NCBI RefSeq assembly: GCF_007164525.1
Contig: NZ_AP019791.1
Location: 2,901,501-2,965,500 of the forward strand
Source: Rubrobacter xylanophilus
GTDB lineage: Bacteria; Actinomycetota; Rubrobacteria; Rubrobacterales; Rubrobacteraceae
Length of the DNA: 64,000 nt
Direction of reading: 5' to 3'
Shown piece by piece: positions 33,962 to 42,908 of this stretch. Every line of letters begins with the position of its first letter. The first letter of the stretch is position 1. The notes beneath the pieces are model-generated. The model was not told the DNA's origin and searched no databases. It saw nothing but the letters and a program-made list of their open reading frames with translations. The position numbers and the translations under genes were made by a program.

Positions 33962-36900
33962 GAAGATCCTCTTCCTGACCACCGCGGACACCGAGATCCT
34001 GGCCGCCTCCCGCGCCGTCCGCGCCCTTCCCGAGGGCTTCCCGGAGGTGCTGTGCGCGAACCCCTCCAGGATGGAGGATCCGGCGGAGCTCGAGCGGCTG
34101 CTCGACGGGGCGGGGGCCGTCGTCGTGCGGCTTCTCGGGGGGCGCAGGGCCTGGCCCGAAGGCTTCGAGGTGCTGCGCGCCCGGTGCCGGAGCCTCGGTA
34201 TCCCGCTGCTCGCCATGGGCGGGGAGTCCGTGCCCGACGCCGAGCTCATCGCCCTCTCCACCGCCCCCAGGGGCGCGGTCACCCAGGCCTTCGAGTACCT
34301 GCGGCACGGTGGGGTGAAGAACACCGGGAACCTCCTCCGCTTCGTCGCCGACACCCTCCTCATGGGAGGGTACGGCTTCGACCCCCCGGAGGCCGTGCCG
34401 GGGGCCGGGGTCTACCGGCCGGAGGGGCTCCCCCGCCTCCCCGGTGCGCCCACCGTCGGGGTGGTCTTCTACCGGGCGCACCTCCTCTCCGGGAACACCG
34501 CCTTCGTGGACGAGCTCTGCCGGGCCCTCGCGCGGGCCGGGGCCAACCCCCTTCCCGTCTACTGCTACTCCCTGCGGGGCGAGGGGGAGAGGGCGGCGCT
34601 CCGCCTGCTCGAGGGGCGGGTCGATGCGCTCGTGGTCACCGTGCTCGCCAGCGGGGGATCCGGGGCCGCCGACGCCGTGCGGGAGGGGCTTCCCGAGGAC
34701 TGGCTCGAGTGGGAGGCCCCGGCGCTGGAGAGGCTCGCCGTCCCGGTGGTGCAGGGGATCTGCGCGACCACCTCCCGGGAGGTCTGGGAGGGCTCCGCGG
34801 CCGGGCTCTCTCCGCTCGACGTGGCCTGGCAGGTGGCCATCCCCGAGTTCGACGGCCGCATCATCTCCGTCCCCTTCTCCTTCAAGGAGGTTCTCGAGGA
34901 TGGCTCCCCCGTCGGCGCGCCGCTCACCGTCTACCGGGCCGACCCGGAGAGGACCCGGAGGGTCGCCGGCCTCGCCGCCCGGCTCGCCCGGCTGCGGCGC
35001 AAGCCCAACGACCAGAAAAAGCTCGCCATCCTCCTCTCCAACTATCCCACCAAGCACTCCCGGGTGGGCAACGCCGTCGGGCTCGACACCCCGGAGAGCG
35101 CCGTGCGACTGCTCCGGCGGCTCTCCGAGGCCGGCTACCGGGTTGAAGGAGCTCCGGAGAGCGGGGACGCCCTGATCCACGCGCTCGTATCCGCCGGCGG
35201 CCACGACCAGGAGTTCCTGACCCGGGAGCAGCTGCAAGACGCCACCGGCAGGGTGGAGGCCTCCCGCTACGCCGGGTGGTTCCGGCGGCTCCCGGAGAAG
35301 CTGCGGCGGGAGGTCGAGGAGCACTGGGGCCCTCCGCCCGGGGAGCTGTACGTGGAGGACGGGAGCATCTCCATAGCCGGGCTCCGTTTCGGCAACGTCT
35401 TCGTCGGCATCCAGCCGCCCCGCGGCTTCGGGGAGAACCCCGTCGCAATCTACCACGACCCGGACCTTCCGCCCTCCCACCACTACCTGGCCTGCTACAG
35501 GTGGCTGGACGAGGAGTTCGGGGCCGACGCCATCATCCATCTCGGCAAGCATGGGACCCTCGAGTGGCTCCCGGGCAAGTCGCTCGGGCTCTCCCCCGGC
35601 TGCGCCCCGGACGCCGTCCTCGGCGACGTGCCCCTCCTCTACCCCTTCGTGGTCAACGATCCCGGCGAGGGGACCCAGGCCAAGCGGCGGGCCCACGCGG
35701 TCATCGTCGACCACCTCATCCCCCCGATGACCCGCGCCGAGACCTACGGCGGTCTGGCCCGGCTGGAGGAGCTGCTGGACGAGTACTACCAGGTGGAGAC
35801 CCTCGACCCGGCCAAGCTCCCCGCCATAGAGCAGAGGATCTGGGAGACGCTGCGCGAGATAGAGCTGCACCGGGACCTCGGGGTCGAGGAGAAGCCGGAG
35901 GAGTTCGCAGACTTCCTGAACCACGTGGACGGCTACCTCTGCGAGATAAAGGATCTGCCCATCCGTGGCGGGCTGCACGTGCTCGGCGAGCCCCCGCGGG
36001 GTGAGGCCCTGCGGCACCTCACCGCCCAGATAATGCGCCTCGGGGCCGGGGAGGTGCCGGGGCTGCGCCGGGCGTTGGCCGCAGCCTTCGGTCTGGACGA
36101 GGGGGAGCTCGCGGCGGCCGGTGGCGCCCGGATCGGGGCGCCGGAGGCCCTCACGGCGCGCTTCCCGGGGCCCTCCGCCACCGCCTCGGACCTCCTGGAC
36201 CGGCTGGAGGACGCCCAGCAGGCCCTCCTCGCCGCGCTGGAGAGGCGCGGGTGGGACCCGGAGGCCTCCGGGGAAGTGTGCCGGGAGGTGCTGGGCTTCG
36301 CGGATGGGGGCGTCGTCCGCGCGCTCCGCTTCGCCGCCGGGGAGGTCGTCCCCCGGCTCCTCGCCGTCCCGCGGGAGATGGAGAGCCTCCTCGATGGCCT
36401 CTCGGGACGCCACGTTCCCGCGGGCCCCTCCGGCTCGCCCACCCGCGGCCAGCTCAACGTCCTCCCCACCGGGCGCAACTTCTACTCGGTGGACCCGCGG
36501 GCCATCCCCTCCAGGCTCTCGTGGGAGGTAGGGCAGAGACTCGCACGGGATCTTTTGGAGCGGCATCTGCGGGAGGAGGGCCGCTACCCGGAGACCGTCG
36601 GGATCGTCGTCTGGGGCACCGCGGCGATGCGCACCCGGGGAGATGACGTGGCCGAGATCCTGGCCCTGCTCGGGATCCGGCCCGTGTGGGACGGGGATTC
36701 GTTGCGGGTGACGGGCCTCGAGCCCATCCCGCTGGAGGAGCTCGGGCGGCCCCGCGTCGACGTGACCGTCAGGATAAGCGGCTTCTTCCGGGACGCCTTC
36801 CCGAACCTCGTCTCTCTGCTCGACGACGCCTTCCGGACCGTGGCGGAGCTGGAGGAGCCCACAGAGATGAACTTCGTGCGAAAGCACGTCCTGGAGGAAC

Positions 36901-37658
36901 TCTCCGGGGGGGCCGACCGGCGGAGGGCCACCCTGCGCGTCTTCGGCTCCAAACCCGGCACCTACGGGGCCGGGCTCCTCCCGCTCATCGACGCCCGCAA
37001 CTGGAGGAGCGACGAGGACCTCGCCGAGGTCTACGCCGTCTGGGGCGGCTACGCCTACGGGAGGGGGCTCGGCGGAGTGGAGGCCCGCCGGGAGCTCGAG
37101 GCCAACCTCCGGCGCGCCGAGGTCGCGGTCAAGAACGTGGACAACCGGGAGCACGACATCTTCGACTCCGACGACTACTTCCAGTATCACGGCGGCATGA
37201 TCGCCGCCGTCCGGGCCCTCACGGGGCGCAACCCGAAGAGCTACATCGGCGACTCCGCCGACCCCGCGAGGGTGAGGACCCGCGACCTCTCCGAGGAGGC
37301 CAGGCGGGTCTTCCGCGGCCGGGTGGCGAACCCGAAGTGGATCCGGGCCATGATGCGCCACGGCTACAAGGGGGCCTTCGAGCTCTCGGCGACCGTGGAC
37401 TACCTCTTCGGCTACGACGCCACCGCCGGCGTGGTGGAGGACTGGATGTATCGCGACGTCACCAGAAGCTACCTGCTCGACGAGGAGGTAAGGCGTTTCA
37501 TGCAGCGTTTTAACCCCTGGGCGCTCAGGGCCATCGGCGAGCGGCTGCTGGAGGCCGCCGGACGCGGCCTCTGGGAGAGCCCCGACCCGCATCTGCTGGA
37601 GGAGATAAAGCAGATCTACCTGCACACCGAGGGGCTTCTCGAGGAGGACGGCGGATGA
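33942..37658 (+). CDS. cobN: Cobaltochelatase subunit CobN
   Basis: Very large chelatase subunit of 1238 residues, homologous to CobN and the BchH/ChlH magnesium chelatase subunit; it binds the tetrapyrrole and inserts metal with AAA+ partner subunits. Landmarks are GGESVPDAELIALS, YLRHGGVKNTGNLLRFVADTLL, HLGKHGTLEWLPGKSLGLSP (a hallmark), YPFVVNDPGEGTQAKRRAHA, and MMRHGYKGAFELSATVDYLFGYDATA. Length is close to Pseudomonas CobN. Position in a B12 operon argues for cobalt over magnesium. GTG at 33942 has GGGAGGAGG upstream and lies 20 bp inside the cobQ 3' end. Confidence 0.95.
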   Translation: MSPTPPEKILFLTTADTEILAASRAVRALPEGFPEVLCANPSRMEDPAELERLLDGAGAVVVRLLGGRRAWPEGFEVLRARCRSLGIPLLAMGGESVPDAELIALSTAPRGAVTQAFEYLRHGGVKNTGNLLRFVADTLLMGGYGFDPPEAVPGAGVYRPEGLPRLPGAPTVGVVFYRAHLLSGNTAFVDELCRALARAGANPLPVYCYSLRGEGERAALRLLEGRVDALVVTVLASGGSGAADAVREGLPEDWLEWEAPALERLAVPVVQGICATTSREVWEGSAAGLSPLDVAWQVAIPEFDGRIISVPFSFKEVLEDGSPVGAPLTVYRADPERTRRVAGLAARLARLRRKPNDQKKLAILLSNYPTKHSRVGNAVGLDTPESAVRLLRRLSEAGYRVEGAPESGDALIHALVSAGGHDQEFLTREQLQDATGRVEASRYAGWFRRLPEKLRREVEEHWGPPPGELYVEDGSISIAGLRFGNVFVGIQPPRGFGENPVAIYHDPDLPPSHHYLACYRWLDEEFGADAIIHLGKHGTLEWLPGKSLGLSPGCAPDAVLGDVPLLYPFVVNDPGEGTQAKRRAHAVIVDHLIPPMTRAETYGGLARLEELLDEYYQVETLDPAKLPAIEQRIWETLREIELHRDLGVEEKPEEFADFLNHVDGYLCEIKDLPIRGGLHVLGEPPRGEALRHLTAQIMRLGAGEVPGLRRALAAAFGLDEGELAAAGGARIGAPEALTARFPGPSATASDLLDRLEDAQQALLAALERRGWDPEASGEVCREVLGFADGGVVRALRFAAGEVVPRLLAVPREMESLLDGLSGRHVPAGPSGSPTRGQLNVLPTGRNFYSVDPRAIPSRLSWEVGQRLARDLLERHLREEGRYPETVGIVVWGTAAMRTRGDDVAEILALLGIRPVWDGDSLRVTGLEPIPLEELGRPRVDVTVRISGFFRDAFPNLVSLLDDAFRTVAELEEPTEMNFVRKHVLEELSGGADRRRATLRVFGSKPGTYGAGLLPLIDARNWRSDEDLAEVYAVWGGYAYGRGLGGVEARRELEANLRRAEVAVKNVDNREHDIFDSDDYFQYHGGMIAAVRALTGRNPKSYIGDSADPARVRTRDLSEEARRVFRGRVANPKWIRAMMRHGYKGAFELSATVDYLFGYDATAGVVEDWMYRDVTRSYLLDEEVRRFMQRFNPWALRAIGERLLEAAGRGLWESPDPHLLEEIKQIYLHTEGLLEEDGG

Positions 37659-39517
37659 GCCCCTATCCGTTCAGCGCGATCGTCGGGCAGGAGGAGCTCA
37701 AGCTCGCCCTGCTTCTGAACGCCGTCTCGCCGGAGGTGGGGGGCGTCCTGATCCGGGGGGAGAAGGGCACCGCGAAGTCCACCGCCGCCCGGGCCCTGGC
37801 GGCACTCCTTCCTCCCATCAGGGTCGTCTCCGGATGCCCTTTCTCCTGCGATCCCGCCTCCCCCAACCCGGAGTGCCCGGCCGGACCCCACCCTCCCGAC
37901 GCTCCCTCCGGGGAGCGCCCGGTGCGGCTGGTCGAGCTTCCGGTCGGGGCCTCCACCGACCGCCTGACCGGGACGCTGGACCTCGAGAAGGTCCTCACCG
38001 AAGGAGAGCGGGCCTTCGAGCCCGGCGTACTCGCCGCCGCCCACCGCGGCATCCTCTACGTGGACGAGGTGAACCTGCTGCCCGATCACCTGGTGGACGT
38101 GCTGCTCGACGCGGCGGCGATGGGGACCAACCACGTCGAGCGGGAGGGGGTGAGCGTGAGCCACCCGTCGCGCTTCGTCCTCGTCGGCACGATGAACCCG
38201 GAGGAGGGAGAGCTGCGGCCGCAGCTCCTGGACCGCTTCGGGCTCTCGGTGGAGGTCGCGGGGAGCCCCGAGCCCGAAGAGCGGGCCGAGGTGGTGGGCC
38301 GCCGCCTGAGCTACGAGGCCGACCCGGAGGGTTTCGCCGCGCTCTGGGAGGAGGAGGAGAGGGAGCTCTCCCGCCGCATCCTGGAGGCCAGGGAGCTGCT
38401 CCCCTCCGTCCGGCTCCCCGGCGCGATGCTCCGCAGGATCTCCGGTGTGTGCTCCGGCCTCGGGGTGGACGGGCTGCGCGGCGACATCGTGACCGCCAAG
38501 GCCGCCCGCGCCCTCGCCGCCTGGGAGCTTCGGGGGGAGGTCTCCGAAGAGGACGTCCGGCGGGCCGCCCTCCTGGCCCTCCCGCACCGCCGCCGGCGCG
38601 CCCCCTTCGAGCAGCCGGGTCTTGAGCCCGAGGAGCTGGACGCCCTCCTCTCCTCCGGAGACGGCGGTCCGGATACGGATCCCCCGGGGGGCGGGGAGGA
38701 GCCCGACGCGAACCGCACCGGCTCCGGGGAGCACCGGTTCTCCTCCGCCGGGAGCTTCGACCCGGCCGGGATAGAGGCCCCGGCGCGGGGCCGCGGGGGG
38801 GAGCCGGGACGCCGCAGCCGCGCCGTCGGGGAGCACGGGCATCCGGTGGGCGCCCGGGAGGCCGCCGGGGAGGTCTCCGACCTCGCGCCCGCCGCCACCG
38901 TTCGGGCCGCCGCCCCGCACCAGGCCGGGCGCGGGCGGGAGGGCCCCGGGCTCGTGCTGCGCCCGGAGGATCTGCGCCGCAGGGTGCGCGAGGGAAGGGA
39001 AGGGAACCTGCTGGTCCTGGTGGTCGACTCCAGCGGCTCCATGGCCGCCCGCAGCCGGATGTCCGCGGTGAAGGGGGCCGTGCGCGCGCTGCTCGAGGAC
39101 GCCTACCGGCGCCGCGACCGGGTGGCCGTGATCTCCTTCCGGGGCCAGGAGGCCCGGCTGCTCCTGCCGCCCTCCTCCGGGGTGGAGCTCGCCGCCGCCC
39201 GGCTGGAGGAGCTCCCCACCGGAGGGCGCACCCCGCTCGCCGCCGGGCTCGAGCTCGCGGCGGAGACCATCCTGCGGGAGCAGGGCCGCGGAGAGGGGCG
39301 CCGCCCGCTGCTCGTTGTCCTCACCGACGGGCGCGCCACCGCCGGGGGCGACCCGCTCGCGGCCGCCCGGCGGCTGCGGGAACAGGGGGTCCCCGCGGTG
39401 GTCGTGGACACCGAGGTCGGTTTCGTCCGGCTGGGGCTCGCCGGAGAGCTCGCCGGGGCGCTCGGTGCCCGGTGTGTGCGTTTGGAGGAGCTCGCCGGGG
39501 AGAGGAGGAGCGCGTGA
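37655..39517 (+). CDS. Fused ChlI/ChlD-type AAA+ chelatase subunit
   Basis: Protein of 620 residues combining both motor subunits of a class I-type chelatase. The N-terminal AAA+ domain has Walker A GEKGTAKS (35-42), Walker B ILYVDEVNLLPDHLVDVLLDA and VLVGTMNPEEGELRPQLLDRFG. A low-complexity acidic/Pro-Gly linker (about 325-420) follows, then a von Willebrand A domain with the MIDAS DSSGS at 458-462 and LTDGRAT. It overlaps cobN by 4 bp, so it is the likely ATPase partner of CobN in place of separate CobS and CobT proteins. Confidence 0.92.
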   Translation: MSPYPFSAIVGQEELKLALLLNAVSPEVGGVLIRGEKGTAKSTAARALAALLPPIRVVSGCPFSCDPASPNPECPAGPHPPDAPSGERPVRLVELPVGASTDRLTGTLDLEKVLTEGERAFEPGVLAAAHRGILYVDEVNLLPDHLVDVLLDAAAMGTNHVEREGVSVSHPSRFVLVGTMNPEEGELRPQLLDRFGLSVEVAGSPEPEERAEVVGRRLSYEADPEGFAALWEEEERELSRRILEARELLPSVRLPGAMLRRISGVCSGLGVDGLRGDIVTAKAARALAAWELRGEVSEEDVRRAALLALPHRRRRAPFEQPGLEPEELDALLSSGDGGPDTDPPGGGEEPDANRTGSGEHRFSSAGSFDPAGIEAPARGRGGEPGRRSRAVGEHGHPVGAREAAGEVSDLAPAATVRAAAPHQAGRGREGPGLVLRPEDLRRRVREGREGNLLVLVVDSSGSMAARSRMSAVKGAVRALLEDAYRRRDRVAVISFRGQEARLLLPPSSGVELAAARLEELPTGGRTPLAAGLELAAETILREQGRGEGRRPLLVVLTDGRATAGGDPLAAARRLREQGVPAVVVDTEVGFVRLGLAGELAGALGARCVRLEELAGERRSA

Positions 39518-40089
39518 GCCCTGAGGGGAGGGCGCCGCGGGAGGAGCGGCTCAGGCGGCGCTCCCGGCGCGACCGGCCGCTCCTCGTGGTCAACACCGGT
39601 GAGGGCAAGGGGAAGAGCACCGCCGCCTTCGGCATCATGCTGCGCGGCTGGGCCCGCGGCTACCGCATCGGGGTCTACCAGTTCGTCAAGAGCGGCAAGT
39701 GGAGGGTTGGGGAGCAGCGGGCGGCCGAGGCCCTGGGGAACATCGACTGGTTCAAGATGGGCGACGGCTGGACCTGGACCGTAGAGGATATCGAGCACTC
39801 GGCGGACCTGGCCCGCGAGGGCTGGGAGGAGGTCAAGCGGCGCCTCGCCGACGAGACCTACGACATGCTCATCCTGGACGAGTTCACCTACCCCATGAGG
39901 TACGGCTGGGTGGACACGGAGGAGGTCGTCGAGGTGCTGAAGGGGAGGCCCGGCTTTCAGCACGTGATCGTCACGGGACGCGGCGCCCCGCCGGAGCTCG
40001 TCGAGGCGGCGGACCTCGTGACCGAGATGCGCAAGGTCAAGCACCCCTTCGACGAAGGGTACAAGGGACAGAAGGGGATAGAGTGGTAG
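39514..40089 (+). CDS. cobO: Cob(I)yrinic acid a,c-diamide adenosyltransferase
   Basis: CobA/CobO-type ATP:corrinoid adenosyltransferase of 191 residues that adds the 5'-deoxyadenosyl ligand to cobalt. P-loop VNTGEGKGKSTAAFG, then GYRIGVYQFVKSGKW, DMLILDEFTYPMRYGWV (Walker B-like) and VIVTGRGAPPELVEAADLVTEM define the family. GTG at 39514 overlaps the chelatase stop as GTGA. In CobA-type enzymes cobalt must first be reduced to Co(I); no dedicated reductase is seen unless the ferredoxin at 46945 contributes. Confidence 0.95.
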   Translation: MSPEGRAPREERLRRRSRRDRPLLVVNTGEGKGKSTAAFGIMLRGWARGYRIGVYQFVKSGKWRVGEQRAAEALGNIDWFKMGDGWTWTVEDIEHSADLAREGWEEVKRRLADETYDMLILDEFTYPMRYGWVDTEEVVEVLKGRPGFQHVIVTGRGAPPELVEAADLVTEMRKVKHPFDEGYKGQKGIEW

Positions 40090-41429
40090 AGATCCCACGC
40101 TTCGTCGTCGCCGGGACCCACTCCGGGGTCGGGAAGACCACCGTCTCCTCGGGGATAATGGCCGCGCTCGCCGCGAGGGGTTTCCGGGTGGCCCCCTTCA
40201 AGGTCGGACCGGACTTCATAGACCCCTCCTACCACGCCCTCGCCGCCGGACGCCCCGGGCGCAACCTGGATCCCTTCCTCTGCGGCGAGGACCTCATCGG
40301 GCCGCTCTTCTCCCACGGCGCGCGGGGGGCGGACGTCGCCGTGATAGAGGGGGTGATGGGCCTCTTCGACGGCAAAAGCGGCGGCGGGGACTTCGCCTCG
40401 ACCGCCCACGTGGCGAGGCTGCTGGGGGCACCGGTGCTTCTGGTCGTCGACGCTTCGGCCATGGCCCGCTCGGCGGCGGCGGTGGTGCACGGATACGCGA
40501 GCTTCGACCCGCGGGTGAGGGTGGGCGGTGTGATACTGAACCGCGTCGGCTCGGAGGCCCACGAGCGGATGTTGCGGGAGGCGGTCGAGCCCCTGGGCGT
40601 TCCCGTCTTGGGTGTCCTGCGCCGCGACGCCGGGCTCGCCGCCCCGGAGCGCCACCTGGGGCTGATCCCGGCCGCCGAGCGCCGGCGGGAGGCGCAGAGG
40701 ACGCTCTCCCGGCTCGGGGCGTCCGTCGCGCGGGGCATAGATCTGGAGGGGATTTTGCGTCTCGCCCGCTCCGCCGGGCCGCTGGAGGCGGAGCCCTGGA
40801 GCCCGGAGGCCCCGGAGCCCGTCCCGGGCGTGCGGGTCGCGGTCGCCTCCGGTCCGGCCTTCAGCTTCCTCTACCGGGAGAACCTGGAGCTGCTGCGCGG
40901 GGCGGGGGCGGAGGTTCTCTTCTTCGACCCCGCAGCGGACGAGGGGCTCCCCGAAGGGGCGGACGCGCTCTACCTGGGCGGCGGGTTCCCGGAGGCCTAC
41001 GCCGCGGAGCTCTCGGAGAACCGGCCCCTGAGGGAGGCGGTGCGCCGCTTCGCCGCGGAGGAGAGGCCGGTGGTCGCCGAGTGCGGGGGACTCCTGTACC
41101 TGGTGCGCAGCCTGGACGGGAGGGAGATGTGCGGGGTACTGGACGCCGGGGCCCGGATGACGGACCGGCTCACGCTGGGCTACCGGGAGGCGCGGGCCCT
41201 GACGGCCTCGCTGCTCGCCGGGGCCGGTGAGGAGGTGCGGGGCCACGAGTTCCACTACTCCGTGGTTGAGCCCCCGGCCGGGGAGAGCCCGGCGTGGGAT
41301 CTCGCGGGGAGAGGGCCGGAGGGGTTCGTCGCCGGCGGGGTGCACGCGAGCTACCTGCACCTCCACTGGGCGGCCCGTCCGGAGATGCCGCGCCGCCTGG
41401 TGCGGGTTGCGGCGGGGGTGCGGGCGTGA
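40083..41429 (+). CDS. cobB: Cobyrinic acid a,c-diamide synthase
   Basis: Amidotransferase of 448 residues (CobB/CbiA) amidating the a and c side chains. The ATP domain begins FVVAGTHSGVGKTTVSSGIMAAL and includes FKVGPDFIDPSYH and VIEGVMGLFDG. The C-terminal glutaminase domain has its Cys in VVAECGGLLYL and terminal His in GGVHASYLHLHW. In CobB the substrate is hydrogenobyrinic acid (late-cobalt route), in CbiA cobyrinic acid (early-cobalt route); sequence alone does not separate them. GTG at 40083 overlaps cobO by 7 bp. Confidence 0.95.
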   Translation: MVEIPRFVVAGTHSGVGKTTVSSGIMAALAARGFRVAPFKVGPDFIDPSYHALAAGRPGRNLDPFLCGEDLIGPLFSHGARGADVAVIEGVMGLFDGKSGGGDFASTAHVARLLGAPVLLVVDASAMARSAAAVVHGYASFDPRVRVGGVILNRVGSEAHERMLREAVEPLGVPVLGVLRRDAGLAAPERHLGLIPAAERRREAQRTLSRLGASVARGIDLEGILRLARSAGPLEAEPWSPEAPEPVPGVRVAVASGPAFSFLYRENLELLRGAGAEVLFFDPAADEGLPEGADALYLGGGFPEAYAAELSENRPLREAVRRFAAEERPVVAECGGLLYLVRSLDGREMCGVLDAGARMTDRLTLGYREARALTASLLAGAGEEVRGHEFHYSVVEPPAGESPAWDLAGRGPEGFVAGGVHASYLHLHWAARPEMPRRLVRVAAGVRA

Positions 41430-42142
41430 GCGGGGTGCTCGTCGGGGTCGGTGTGGGACCGGGGGACCCGGAGCTCCTGACGCTCGCCGGTCTGCGCGCC
41501 CTGCGGGAGGCAGATGCGGTCTTCGTCCCGGTGGGGGATGCGGGAGAGAGGGGCCGGGCGGAGGCGGTGGTGCGGGCGCATCTGGGGGCGGGGCGGGTGA
41601 GGCGGCTCGTCTTCGCCCTCTCCGGCGATGCGGCCGCGCTCGAGCGCAACCGGAGAAGAGCCGCCCGGGAGGTGGCGGAGCACCTGCGGCGGGGGGAGCG
41701 TTGCGCCTTCGCCACCCTCGGGGACCCCAACGTCTACTCCACCTTCACCCATCTCGCGCGGGCGGTGAGGGAGGAGGTGCCGGACGTGGAGGTGCGTACG
41801 GTGCCCGGGATCACGGCGATGCAGGATCTGGCCTCCCGCAGCGGCACGGTGCTGCTGGAGGGGAGGGACCGGCTGGCGCTCCTCCCGCTCACGGCGGGGG
41901 AGGAGGCGCTCGGGGCGGCCCTCGGGGACTTCGAGACCGTGGTCTGCTACAAGGGTGGCGGCCGGATGGCGGAGGTGCTGCGGGTGGCAGAGGAGGCCGG
42001 ACGGCTGGGGGGCGCGGTCTACGGCGCCCGGCTCGGGGTGGAGGGAGAGGAGATCCTGCCCGCGCGGGAGGTGCGCGGCCGGGAGGCCCCTTATCTCTCG
42101 ACGGTGATCTTCCCCCGCAGGGAAGGAGAGCCCCGTGGGTAG
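41426..42142 (+). CDS. cobI: Precorrin-2 / cobalt-factor-2 C20-methyltransferase
   Basis: SAM-dependent corrin methyltransferase of 238 residues (CobI/CbiL). Tetrapyrrole methylase motifs are GVGVGPGDPELLTLAGLRAL at the N-terminus, FATLGDPNVYSTFTHLA and VRTVPGITAMQDLASRSG. GTG at 41426 overlaps cobB as GTGA. With CbiX in the same operon the likely substrate is cobalt-factor II. Confidence 0.93.
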   Translation: MSGVLVGVGVGPGDPELLTLAGLRALREADAVFVPVGDAGERGRAEAVVRAHLGAGRVRRLVFALSGDAAALERNRRRAAREVAEHLRRGERCAFATLGDPNVYSTFTHLARAVREEVPDVEVRTVPGITAMQDLASRSGTVLLEGRDRLALLPLTAGEEALGAALGDFETVVCYKGGGRMAEVLRVAEEAGRLGGAVYGARLGVEGEEILPAREVRGREAPYLSTVIFPRREGEPRG

Positions 42143-42908
42143 GGTGTGGTTCATCGGGGCGGGGCCGGGGGCGCCGGACCTGCTGACGCTGCGGGGGGCG
42201 CGCCTCATCTCCGAGGCGGACGTCGTGGTCTGGGCCAGGAGCCTGGTGCACGAGGGCGTTCTGGAGCACGCCCGGGAGGGGGCCGAGGTGATCGAATCGT
42301 CCTCCCTCCCGCTGGAGGGGGTGCGCGAGGTCTACGAGCGGGCCGCCGCCGAGAACCTCAAGGTCGCCCGCATCCACTCCGGGGATCCGAGCCTCTACGG
42401 GGCCCTGATGGAGCAGATAGAGCTCTGCGAGGAACTCGGGCTCGGGTGGGAGATCGTGCCGGGCGTCTCCTCGCTCGGGGCCGCGGCCGCGGCGCTGGGG
42501 AGGGAGCTTACGGTCCCGGAGGTCTCCCAGTCGGTGATCCTGACCCGCCGGGCGGTGCGCACCCCGATGCCGGAGAACGAGAGCATACCGCGCTTCGCGG
42601 CCCACGGGACGACGATGGCCATCTTCCTCTCCGCCGCCCGCCCGCGCGTTCTGCAGGAGGAGCTGCTCGCGGGCGGTTACCCGCCGGAGACCCCCTGCGC
42701 GGTGGTCTACCGGGCGAGCTGGCCCGACGAGCGTATCCTGGAGTGTCCCCTGCGGGAGCTCGCAGAGCGCATCCGGAGGGCGGGGATAAAGCGGCAGGCT
42801 CTGATCCTGGTGGGACCGGCCCTCGCGGCGGGCGGCCGGCGTTCCCGCCTCTACAGCCCGGACTTCTCGCACATGTTCCGCCGGGCGGAGGGGGAGGATG
42901 GCACCTGA
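42135..42908 (+). CDS. cobM: Precorrin-4 / cobalt-precorrin-4 C11-methyltransferase
   Basis: Tetrapyrrole methylase of 257 residues (CobM/CbiF). It begins VWFIGAGPGAPDLLTLRGARLI, has ARIHSGDPSLYGALMEQIE and a conserved EIVPGVSSLGAAAAALGREL, and later RRAVRTPMPENE, the CobM-specific segment. GTG at 42135 lies within the cobI end (8-bp overlap). Confidence 0.94.
   Translation: MGRVWFIGAGPGAPDLLTLRGARLISEADVVVWARSLVHEGVLEHAREGAEVIESSSLPLEGVREVYERAAAENLKVARIHSGDPSLYGALMEQIELCEELGLGWEIVPGVSSLGAAAAALGRELTVPEVSQSVILTRRAVRTPMPENESIPRFAAHGTTMAIFLSAARPRVLQEELLAGGYPPETPCAVVYRASWPDERILECPLRELAERIRRAGIKRQALILVGPALAAGGRRSRLYSPDFSHMFRRAEGEDGT

Noticed and set aside
33300-37625. Very long open reading frame of about 1440 codons on the minus strand opposite cobN
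   Set aside because: It mirrors the cobN frame in high-GC DNA, has Pro/Gly/Arg/His-biased composition, no recognisable domain and crosses the cobQ-cobN junction. It is a shadow of codon bias.
10156-39517. A bacteriochlorophyll pathway made of the DPOR-like pair, the BchH-like CobN and the ChlI/ChlD-like protein
   Set aside because: CobN and its motor lie in a B12 operon under a B12 riboswitch, the DPOR-like subunits lack cluster ligands, and no other bacteriochlorophyll gene is present.
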